45,173 nt of DNA, taken from the NCBI GenBank assembly GCA_902467875.1, contig CABQWP010000009.1, positions 1-45,173 on the forward strand, given 5' to 3'. The translations under genes and the position numbers were made by a program. Origin of the DNA: an uncultured Collinsella sp. GTDB lineage: Bacteria; Actinomycetota; Coriobacteriia; Coriobacteriales; Coriobacteriaceae. Shown here piece by piece: positions 38,686 to 45,173 of this stretch. The first letter of the stretch is position 1. Every line of letters begins with the position of its first letter. Below the pieces are notes generated by a model. It was given only the letters and a program-made list of their open reading frames with translations, was not told the origin of the DNA and made no database searches.

Positions 38686-40539
38686 TTACATCTGCTCGGG
38701 CGCGGAAACGCCAACGAGGGTGAGCACCAGGGCGAGCGTCACACGGACGGCATCGCAAGCGGCCAGACGGGCACGCGAAAGCTCGGGGTCGACGGGACGG
38801 CCCTCGCTCGGCAGCACCTGACAGGCAGCGTAGAAGCTGTGGAAGTCGCCGGCGAGTTCCTCAGCAAAGTGCGTCAGACGGAACGGGGCGCGGTCGCGAG
38901 CGCAGCTGGCGATGAGGTCGGTGAGCTCGTTGAGCTTGCGCGAAAGGGCGAGCTCGGTCGGGTCGGTCAGCAGCGAGTAATCGACGTTCTCACCGATGGC
39001 CTTGGCGGCGACGGCCTTCATGCCCATCTCGTCAGCCTGCTCGGGCGTAACGTCAGCGGCACGGCGCAGGATGGAGCACACGCGGGCGTGAGCGTACTGC
39101 ACGTAGTACACCGGGTTGGAGTTGTCGCGCTTCTTAACGGCCTCAATATCGAAGTCGACCATCTGGTTGGAGCTCTTGGAGATGAGCGTGTAGCGAGCGG
39201 CATCGGAGCCGACCTCGTCGACAAGCTCCTGCAGGGTCACCATGGTGCCCTTGCGCTTGGACATACGGACGGGCTTGCCGTTACGCAGCAGGTTGACGAG
39301 CTGGCCCAGCAGAACCTCAAACTTGCCGGGATAGCCAAGAGCGTCGCAGACGCAGCGGACACGCTCGATGTAGCCGTGGTGGTCGGCACCCCAGATGTCG
39401 ATGACGTGGTCGACGCGCTGGAACTTATCCCAGTGATAGGCAACGTCGGAGGCGAAGTAGGTGTACTCGCCATCGGACTTGATCAGAACGCGGTCCTTGT
39501 CATCGCCCAGGTCGGTGGAGCGGAACCACAGGGCGCCGTCCTTGGTGTAGAGGTAGCCCATCTTGTCGAGCTTCTCAAAAGCGCGGTCGACGGCGGAGGT
39601 GCCGGCGGTCTCGCCCTCGGTGTCCTTCACATACAGCGAGCGCTCGGAGAACCAACGATCGAAGTCGCAATTGACGGCGTGGCAGAGGTCGCGCATGTTG
39701 TCGACCATCTTTACATAGCCGCGCTCGCGGAAGCTCTCCATGCGCTTCTGCGGATCGGCGTTGACCCACTTATCGCCGTCGGTGCGCCAGAACTCGGCGG
39801 CCTCGTCGATGATGTAGTCGCCGCCGTAGGAGTCCTTGCCCAGAGTCTCGGCAAAGTTGTCCTGGTACGGATGGGTCTCGGGGTGCTCGTCGTTCTCGTC
39901 GGCAACAAAGGCGTCGCGGTCTGCGATCAGCAGCTTGTGAGCCTCGTCGATATCCACACCCTGCTTGGCGATGATGTCGGCAAGCTGCATATAGCGCGTG
40001 CTGATGGAGTTGCCGAAGGTGTTCATCTGAGAGCCGTGGTCGTTGATGTAGAACTCACGCTGGATGTCGTAACCGGCGTGGTCCATAACACGGCAAAGGG
40101 AGTCGCCCAGAGCGGCCCAGCGGCCATGGCCGATGTGCATGGGGCCGACGGGGTTGGCGGAGACGAACTCGACCTGGGTCTTCAGGCCGCCACCGACGTT
40201 GGACTTAGCGAAGTCCATGCCCTTCTCGCGGGCCTCGCCGAAGATGGCATTCTTGACGGCAACGGAGAGGTAGAAGTTGATGAAGCCGGGGCCTGCGATC
40301 TCGACCTTCTCGATCGCGGGGTCCTCGGGCATATGGGCAACGATGGCCTCGGCGATCTTGCGCGGGGCGCAGTGGGCCAGCTTGGCGGACTTCAGGGCCA
40401 TGGTAGAGGTCCACTCGCCATGAGAAGTGTCAGCCGGTCGCTCGATAGCGCAATCGTCAAGTTCAAATGCGGAAAGGTCGCCGGCCTCCTGGGCCGCAGC
40501 AAGCGCAGCGCGTACCAGCTCTTCAATCTTCTCGGGCAT
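38686..40539 (-). CDS. argS: Arginyl-tRNA synthetase
   Basis: ArgS charges tRNA-Arg with arginine. The protein has 617 residues, normal for class I ArgS. I chose ATG 40539, preceded by AAGGAGG; the longer frame to 40629 adds an unlikely N-terminus. Residues 1-110 are the Add-1 domain that contacts tRNA, PVGPMHIGHGR near 133-143 is the HIGH signature, VRMSKRKGTMV carries the KMSKS equivalent (MSKR), and the C-terminal SVSAPEQM-like end VGVSAPEQM closes the anticodon-binding helix bundle. It is monocistronic and ends in a strong terminator. Confidence 0.96.
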   Translation of the reverse strand: MPEKIEELVRAALAAAQEAGDLSAFELDDCAIERPADTSHGEWTSTMALKSAKLAHCAPRKIAEAIVAHMPEDPAIEKVEIAGPGFINFYLSVAVKNAIFGEAREKGMDFAKSNVGGGLKTQVEFVSANPVGPMHIGHGRWAALGDSLCRVMDHAGYDIQREFYINDHGSQMNTFGNSISTRYMQLADIIAKQGVDIDEAHKLLIADRDAFVADENDEHPETHPYQDNFAETLGKDSYGGDYIIDEAAEFWRTDGDKWVNADPQKRMESFRERGYVKMVDNMRDLCHAVNCDFDRWFSERSLYVKDTEGETAGTSAVDRAFEKLDKMGYLYTKDGALWFRSTDLGDDKDRVLIKSDGEYTYFASDVAYHWDKFQRVDHVIDIWGADHHGYIERVRCVCDALGYPGKFEVLLGQLVNLLRNGKPVRMSKRKGTMVTLQELVDEVGSDAARYTLISKSSNQMVDFDIEAVKKRDNSNPVYYVQYAHARVCSILRRAADVTPEQADEMGMKAVAAKAIGENVDYSLLTDPTELALSRKLNELTDLIASCARDRAPFRLTHFAEELAGDFHSFYAACQVLPSEGRPVDPELSRARLAACDAVRVTLALVLTLVGVSAPEQM

Positions 40540-40881
40540 AGATCCTCCTTGTGTTAAAGCCCCCGAGCTCTTGGTCACTCGTAGGGCAAAAGCCAGAGTT
40601 TGTAGCACTCTATCACAAGCGACGGGCACTGTCGCAGGGTAAAGCTAATAGATATTGCATATGCACAAAAATGACTACAGCTTGTATGGAGTCACTCAAA
40701 GATGCCGGTCTGCCTGCAGATTATGCAGGCGTTGAAAATGCATAAAGGTGTGAATGAGCTGCGTCTGTTATCGAATACTCTTACCTATCAGAGTTGTGTG
40801 CTTTTCCTGCATAAAGTAAGGGTTTGCGCACGTCAGCGTGTTATTCTAGACATACGTAAATTCGTATAAGTTGGAGGTAGC
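40540..40881. promoter_or_regulatory. Divergent argS/CarD promoter region
   Basis: A plus-strand promoter candidate for the CarD gene is TTGCGC followed 17 bases later by TAGACA (about 40822-40855). Just after it ATACG and CGTAT flank TAAATT as a small inverted repeat. A 24-codon frame at about 40671-40745 (MTTACMESLKDAGLPADY...) is protein-like but has no ribosome site. Confidence 0.4.
40712..40730. other. Perfect hairpin upstream of the CarD gene
   Basis: GCCTGCA and TGCAGGC pair perfectly around GATTA. No T-run follows, so a terminator is unlikely. The motif TGCATAAAG occurs shortly after it (about 40739) and again near 40809. Confidence 0.5.
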
Positions 40882-41367
40882 ATGTTCTCAATCGGTCAAC
40901 ACGTCATTCATCCGGGCCAGGGAGTCTGCACCGTCGTCGGTTTTAGGGACGACACACCGCAGCCCATGCTGCTGCTCGAGACCAAGCAGGGACATGCGCA
41001 GACGATCCTCATGTACCCCGTGGCGCAGGCCGACCGTTTGCACGCAGCCATCTCGCAGCAAGATGCCGAGCACCTGCTGAGCCACTATGACGAGCTGGAG
41101 TGCGACACCTTTACCGAGCGCAACAGCTCGCTTGAGGAGACGCACTTTAAGCAGCAGCTCAAGCTGGGCGCACCCGAGACGGTCCGCGTGGCAAAGACCA
41201 TGATGCACCGCATTCGCCAGGCCGAGGAAGCTGATAAAAAACCCAGCTCCTACTACATGCGCGTACTCAAGGAGGCCAAGCGCCGCTCCATCGAGGAGTT
41301 CGCCGTGGCCTTGGGCGTCACCGAGGAGGACGCCGAAGCCCGCCTAGCCCAAGCCGCCCTCAACTAA
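40882..41367 (+). CDS. CarD/CdnL-type transcription regulator
   Basis: A 161-residue CarD-family protein, ATG 40882 with GGAGG upstream. Residues 1-60 are the RNA-polymerase-interacting domain (FSIGQHVIHPGQGVCTVVGF, LETKQGHAQTILMYPV); the rest is helical (SSYYMRVLKEAKRRSIEEFAVALGV) and binds DNA next to the -10 element in known homologues, stabilising the open complex. In mycobacteria CarD is essential and regulates rRNA promoters. The actinobacterial Trp wedge position could not be confirmed by eye. A strong terminator follows. Confidence 0.88.
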   Translation: MFSIGQHVIHPGQGVCTVVGFRDDTPQPMLLLETKQGHAQTILMYPVAQADRLHAAISQQDAEHLLSHYDELECDTFTERNSSLEETHFKQQLKLGAPETVRVAKTMMHRIRQAEEADKKPSSYYMRVLKEAKRRSIEEFAVALGVTEEDAEARLAQAALN

Positions 41368-41380
41368 CCCATCCGCGCCA

Positions 41381-41421
41381 AAAACCACCACAAAGGGGAC
41401 AGGCACCTTTGTGGTGGTTTT
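41381..41421. terminator. 41-bp terminator, copy 1 (bidirectional)
   Basis: AAAACCACCACAAAGG and CCTTTGTGGTGGTTTT form a 16-bp perfect stem with loop GGACAGGCA. It follows the CarD gene and has A and T runs on both sides. An identical 41-base copy lies at 42091-42131. Confidence 0.9.
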
Positions 41422-41475
41422 CTTGTTCTAGTAGTATTCATTCTCATCGATACCCACGAGCACAAGGAGTCTCTT

Positions 41476-42075
41476 ATGGCAGAGCCGCTTACCGCCGGAA
41501 TCACCCGCGACCGCGCGTTCGAACTGCTCAATGAGCACAACAAGGACCCGTTCCATATCACCCATGGCGAGACGGTCGAGGGCACTATGCGCTACTTTGC
41601 GCGCGAGTTCGACCCCGAGAACGAGGAGTTTTGGGGCATCGTCGGTCTGCTGCACGACCTGGATTGGGAGGAGCATGAGGACGACCCCATGAACCACACC
41701 ATCTATGCTGCCGAGATTCTTAAGGGCGAAGGTGCGTCTCCCGAGCTCATTCGCGCCATCCAGACGCACACGTCGGACTTCAATACCTCGCTGCCCAAAC
41801 CCGAGCTGCAGATGGAAAAGATCCTGTTTGCCTGCGATGAGCTCACCGGCCTGATCGGCGCTGCAGTCATCATGCGCCCGAGCAAGAGCGTTATGGACTT
41901 TACGACCAAGTCGCTCAAGAAGAAGTTCAAGGACAAGCGCTTTGCCGCCGGCTGCTCGCGCGACGTGATTTCGCAGGGTGCCGAGATGTTGGGCTGGGAG
42001 CTCCCCGAGCTCTTTGACCGCACCATCGCGGCCATGCAGTCCTTCGCCCCCGACCGCGATACCTTCCAGGCCTAA
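41476..42075 (+). CDS. HD-domain phosphohydrolase-like protein
   Basis: A 199-residue protein, ATG 41476 after AAGGAG. Metal ligands of the HD superfamily are visible: H in FHITHGETVEG (27-30), the HD pair in VGLLHDLDWEEHEDDP (58-67), H73 and a later Asp in CDELTG (118-123). HD proteins hydrolyse phosphate esters of nucleotides or related compounds; the substrate here is unknown. Family members of this size are commonly annotated only as HD-domain proteins. It stands alone between two identical terminators. Confidence 0.82.
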   Translation: MAEPLTAGITRDRAFELLNEHNKDPFHITHGETVEGTMRYFAREFDPENEEFWGIVGLLHDLDWEEHEDDPMNHTIYAAEILKGEGASPELIRAIQTHTSDFNTSLPKPELQMEKILFACDELTGLIGAAVIMRPSKSVMDFTTKSLKKKFKDKRFAAGCSRDVISQGAEMLGWELPELFDRTIAAMQSFAPDRDTFQA

Positions 42076-42090
42076 CCGCCCACGCCACCT

Positions 42091-42131
42091 AAAACCACCA
42101 CAAAGGGGACAGGCACCTTTGTGGTGGTTTT
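42091..42131. terminator. 41-bp terminator, copy 2 (bidirectional)
   Basis: Identical over 41 bases to 41381-41421, 710 bp apart. It lies between the convergent HD-domain and proA genes and can serve both. Confidence 0.9.
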
Positions 42132-42145
42132 TGTTTGCGCGGGCG

Positions 42146-43432
42146 TTAGGGGCGGACCTGGCCGGTGCCGCGGAGCTTGTATTTGTAGGTGGTGAGGGCC
42201 TCGGCGGCAAAGGGGCCACGGGCGTGGAGTTTTTGGGTCGAGATGCCGATCTCGGCACCCAGGCCAAACTCGCCGCCGTCAGTGAAGCGAGTGCTGGCGT
42301 TGGAGTACACGGCCGAGGCATCGACAGCATCGAGGAAGCGCTCGCAAGCATCCGTATCCTCGGCAACGATGGCCTCGGAGTGCATCGTGCCGTAGCGGTT
42401 GATGTGTGCGATGGCCTCTTCCTCGTTTGCCACGACCTTCACGCTCATCTCGAGCGCCAGGTACTCGCGACCCCAGTCCTCCTCAGTCGCGGCGACGTAG
42501 TCATCGCCCTCCACAAGCCCGGCATCGGCGCATGCGGCGCAGGTTGCCTCGTCGCCGTGCATGAGCACGCCGTGGTCATGCAGCACGGTCACGACCGCGG
42601 GCAAAAACGCATCGGCCACAGCACGGTCGACCAGCAGCGACTCGGCGGCATTGCACACGCCTACGCGCTGGGTCTTGGCATTAACGATAATGTTGAGCGC
42701 CTTATCAAAGTCGGCGGATTCATGCACGTAGATGTGGCAGTTGCCCGTGCCCGTCTCGATCACCGGCACAAGCGACTCGCGCACGCAGCGCTGGATCAGG
42801 CCTGCACCTCCGCGCGGAATGAGTACGTCGACAATACCGCGGAGCTTCATGAGCTCGCCGGTGGCCTCGCGGTCGGTGGACTCGATCATCGACACGGCCT
42901 CGCGCGGGAAGCCCTTGGCCTCGAGCGCATCGGCCAGCAGCTCGGCGATCATGGCACACGAGTGATAGGCCAGCGAGCCGCCGCGTAGAATGCAGGCGTT
43001 GCCGGTACGGATGCAGATGCCTGCGGCGTCGGCCGTCACGTTGGGGCGCGCCTCGTAGACCATGGCGACCAGGCCCAACGGCACGCTCACGCGGGTCAGG
43101 TCCACACCGCTCGCAAGCACGCGGTGGTCGAGCACGCGGCCGACGGGATCGGGCAGCTCGGCGAGCTTCTCCAAACCGGCGGCCATGCCCTCGACGCGCT
43201 CAGGCGTCAGCAGCAGACGGTCGAGCAGACCGGCCGAAGTGCCCGCATCGCGCGCGGCGGACATATCGAGCTCGTTGGCGGCGACGATGGAGTCGACACC
43301 GTTGCGCAGTGCTGCGGCCATGGCGCGCACGGCCTCCTGGCGCTGCTCATCGCTCGCCGTGGCAAGCGAGGCCGACGCTGCCTTGGCGGCAACGGCAAGA
43401 TCGTGGACATACGTGGCTATATCGACCGACAT
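42146..43432 (-). CDS. proA: Gamma-glutamyl phosphate reductase (proline biosynthesis)
   Basis: ProA reduces L-glutamyl-5-phosphate with NADPH to the semialdehyde, the second step to proline. It has 428 residues. ATG 43432 follows AGGAGAAAGGG. Hallmarks: VPLGLVAMVYEARPNVTADAAGICIRTGNACILRGG, VLIPRGGAGLIQ, VPVIETGTGNCHIYV, catalytic Cys in RVGVCNAAESLLV and the end GEFGLGAEIGISTQKLHARGPF. No proB is adjacent in the window. It diverges from the proline-iminopeptidase-like gene over about 110 bp, a suggestive pairing in proline metabolism. Confidence 0.97.
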   Translation of the reverse strand: MSVDIATYVHDLAVAAKAASASLATASDEQRQEAVRAMAAALRNGVDSIVAANELDMSAARDAGTSAGLLDRLLLTPERVEGMAAGLEKLAELPDPVGRVLDHRVLASGVDLTRVSVPLGLVAMVYEARPNVTADAAGICIRTGNACILRGGSLAYHSCAMIAELLADALEAKGFPREAVSMIESTDREATGELMKLRGIVDVLIPRGGAGLIQRCVRESLVPVIETGTGNCHIYVHESADFDKALNIIVNAKTQRVGVCNAAESLLVDRAVADAFLPAVVTVLHDHGVLMHGDEATCAACADAGLVEGDDYVAATEEDWGREYLALEMSVKVVANEEEAIAHINRYGTMHSEAIVAEDTDACERFLDAVDASAVYSNASTRFTDGGEFGLGAEIGISTQKLHARGPFAAEALTTYKYKLRGTGQVRP

Positions 43433-43544
43433 GGGCGGCCCTTTCTCCTAGAAGTTTGCAACCATGGTAGCCGATTTGCGCATGGCCTCGCCCGCGGCGG
43501 TAGAATTGGTCAACCCGAAACACCGCAACGAACGGAAGACTCAC

Positions 43545-44963
43545 ATGGCCCTCATCACTTCGTACCACGTCCCCGGCCTTTACGTCGAGGACCACAGCAT
43601 CGACGTCCCCCTTGACTGGCGCGGCCTGGAGCCGATGCTCCTGGCCGTCGGCAGTACCATGCGCCGCGGCGCTATGCCGGCACCCATCGCCGACGCGCCC
43701 GAGAGCATCAAGCTCTTCTACCGCGTGGTTTGCGCGCCCGACCGCATCAACGACGATCTGCCGCTGCTCCTGTTTTTGCAGGGCGGCCCCGGCGGCGAGA
43801 GCCCACGTCCGCTGTCGCCCACAAGCGACGGCTGGATCGAGGAGGCCGTCAAGCACTTCCGCGTGGTCCTTCCCGACCAGCGCGGCACCGGACGCAGTAG
43901 CTGCGTGGACGGACGCACGATCAAGGCACTGGGTGAGCGCGCGACGGCGGCCGGCTCCGATGCCGCACGCTCGCAGGCGGATTTCCTCAAGCGCCACCTC
44001 GCCAGCTCCATCGTGCGCGATTTTGAGTACCTGCGCCTGGTGGGCTTTGGCGGCAAGCCCTGGGTCACACTCGGGCAGAGCTACGGCGGCTTTTTGACGT
44101 TGAGCTATCTGTCGCTCTTCCCCGAGGGCATAGCGGCAAGCTTTACCTGCGGCGGCATCCCCCACGTGCCGGCGAGCGCAAGCGAGGTCTACGCGCACAC
44201 CTTCCCGCGCATGGCCGCCAAGACGCAGCAGTATTACGACCGCTACCCCGCTGACGTCGACCGCGTGGCAGCCCTGGCCGATGCGCTCGAGGCCCAGAAG
44301 CCCGTGCTGCCCGACGGCTCGCCGATGACGGTCGAGCGCCTCCAGCTCATGGGCAGCGACTTTGGCATGAAGCCGAGCTTTGAGCGCATGCATTGGATTA
44401 TCGATCACGCGTTTGTTACTGGCGACGGTACGCTTAGCTGCGGCTCCTCGGTATCCGACAGCTTTTTGATGCGCGCCTTCGAGCGCACCAACACGCGTAC
44501 AAACCCGCTGTACTGGACGCTGCAGGAGTTTATCTACGCCGACGGCGACACCATGCCCATTCGCTGGGCCGCAGCAGAGGAGAAGGCCCATCGTGCCGAG
44601 TTCGACACCCTCGCGCGCCCGCTCATGTTTACCGGCGAGGCCATGTTCCCGTGGATGTTTGAGCAGATGCCCGAGCTTATGCCGTTTAAGCCCGCCATGG
44701 ACCTGCTGATGGAAGACACCAGCTGGGACAAGATCTACGACCCGCAGCGCCTAGCCTGCAACGAAGTTCCGCTCCAGGCCGCGGTGTATTTCGACGATAT
44801 GTACGTCGATTCGGGCATGCAGCTCGATACGCTCAGCCGCGTGGGCAACTCGCATGCCTGGGTGACCAACGAGTTCGAGCACGACGGCCTGCACGGCAGC
44901 GTGGTGTTCAAGCACCTCTTCGACGAAGCACTCAACCGCGGAGACCTGCGTCAGATCTTCTAG
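43545..44963 (+). CDS. Alpha/beta hydrolase, proline iminopeptidase-like (S33 family)
   Basis: A 472-residue cytoplasmic hydrolase. ATG 43545 follows ACGGAAGA; the longer frame to 43464 has no site. LLFLQGGPGGESPRP (oxyanion loop HGGPG-like), VVLPDQRGTGRSS and the nucleophile elbow WVTLGQSYGGFLTLSYL are hallmarks of S33 prolyl aminopeptidases; the acid and base lie in the C-terminal part (YVDSGMQ and FEHDGLHGS, where H of DGLHGS is the likely catalytic His). Such enzymes remove N-terminal proline from peptides. The protein is longer than classical enzymes (about 310), as in the larger tricorn/SCO-type group. It would feed proline from peptide uptake. Confidence 0.88.
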   Translation: MALITSYHVPGLYVEDHSIDVPLDWRGLEPMLLAVGSTMRRGAMPAPIADAPESIKLFYRVVCAPDRINDDLPLLLFLQGGPGGESPRPLSPTSDGWIEEAVKHFRVVLPDQRGTGRSSCVDGRTIKALGERATAAGSDAARSQADFLKRHLASSIVRDFEYLRLVGFGGKPWVTLGQSYGGFLTLSYLSLFPEGIAASFTCGGIPHVPASASEVYAHTFPRMAAKTQQYYDRYPADVDRVAALADALEAQKPVLPDGSPMTVERLQLMGSDFGMKPSFERMHWIIDHAFVTGDGTLSCGSSVSDSFLMRAFERTNTRTNPLYWTLQEFIYADGDTMPIRWAAAEEKAHRAEFDTLARPLMFTGEAMFPWMFEQMPELMPFKPAMDLLMEDTSWDKIYDPQRLACNEVPLQAAVYFDDMYVDSGMQLDTLSRVGNSHAWVTNEFEHDGLHGSVVFKHLFDEALNRGDLRQIF

Positions 44964-45140
44964 CAAAGGAGTGTCCCCACCTGCCGGCACAAAAAGAACG
45001 TCCCCAAGTGCCAACAAGTGCCGGCAACGACAATGCCGCAGGTAGAGAACGGAAAGCGAAAACGCCCCTAAGCGAGTGGCTTTAAATCGTAGGTCGAACA
45101 AAAGAAGCGAGCGCCGCCCAGAGCGAACAAGTTGGCATGA
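44964..45140. other. Gap after the last gene, with short repeated motifs
   Basis: No gene is supported; minus-strand frames here are shadows. The first 70 bases contain repeated phrases: GTGTCCCC/CGTCCCC, and AAGTGCC twice, one followed by GGCA (TGCCGGCAC appears earlier). This resembles debris of an intergenic repeat family, but the number of copies is too small to judge. Confidence 0.3.
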
Positions 45141-45173
45141 AAAAGGCGAGGCATAGACCTGATGGTCATGCCT
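45141..45173 (-). terminator. Terminator of a minus-strand gene beyond the right edge (partly seen)
   Basis: AGGCATGACC pairs with GGTCTATGCCT (one bulged base) around ATCA on the minus strand and is followed by CGCC and TTTTT. The stem reaches the window's last base, so its outer end may continue. Confidence 0.6.

Noticed and set aside
36163..40557. Plus-strand frames of 618 and 627 codons opposite rho and argS
   Set aside because: Low-complexity Leu/Gly/Val translations in a shadow frame; rho and argS occupy the other strand with clear motifs and ribosome sites.
44751..45101. 116-codon minus-strand gene at the right edge
   Set aside because: Most of it is antisense to the peptidase gene's end; no ribosome site or domain.

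Overview
The window looks like a chromosomal segment from a gut member of the Coriobacteriia, most likely Collinsella or a close relative. This is inference. It rests on GC-rich housekeeping genes, a Rho factor with a very long basic N-terminal extension, a CarD-type regulator, a SUF operon under an Rrf2 repressor, the GGGtGRT gene pair and a sortase-anchored surface protein. No taxonomic search was possible.

Region 1 (1-7390) is an accessory region, visibly richer in A+T from about 400 to 6000. It starts with a secreted cell-wall amidase that runs off the left edge and carries long C-terminal repeats. Next come decayed fragments, including the last 125 codons of a glycosyltransferase, then an AT-rich membrane acyltransferase, a HEPN-type protein with a winged-helix-like tail, and a tightly coupled two-gene unit made of a DUF4869-like protein and a P-loop NTPase with a TOPRIM-like half. 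The decayed glycosyltransferase end and the intact one at 7387 are direct repeats (86% protein identity) that bracket this block.

Region 2 (7387-15573) is a cell-surface glycan locus. Five GT2 glycosyltransferase genes lie head to tail on the minus strand in an A-B-A'-B' plus double-domain order, and a GlfT-like glycosyltransferase diverges from them. Region 3 (15598-19384) holds an AAA-ATPase-like/DUF1703-type protein and a signal-peptide, MPKTG-anchored surface protein with a lysozyme-like N-terminal part.

Region 4 (19524-25492) is the iron-sulfur assembly block: an Rrf2 repressor gene diverges from sufC-sufB-sufD-sufS-sufU, with two 29-bp operator-like sites between them, and a strong terminator closes the operon. 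A RAYT-like protein that lacks its catalytic residues follows. Region 5 (26705-30245) carries an IscU-like scaffold protein, the GGGtGRT protein of unknown function and an FAD-dependent oxidoreductase. Region 6 (30246-30932) is a minus-strand tRNA array (His, Lys, Lys) followed by a duplicated tRNA-end/terminator repeat.

Region 7 (31098-45173) is mostly core genome: a class I aminotransferase, a ROK sugar kinase, a VanZ-like protein, an uncharacterised membrane-anchored acidic protein, rho, argS, a CarD regulator, an HD-domain protein, proA and a proline-iminopeptidase-like hydrolase. Many are separated by clear intrinsic terminators. An almost perfect 26-bp inverted repeat lies between rho and argS, and two identical 41-bp terminators bracket the HD-domain gene.
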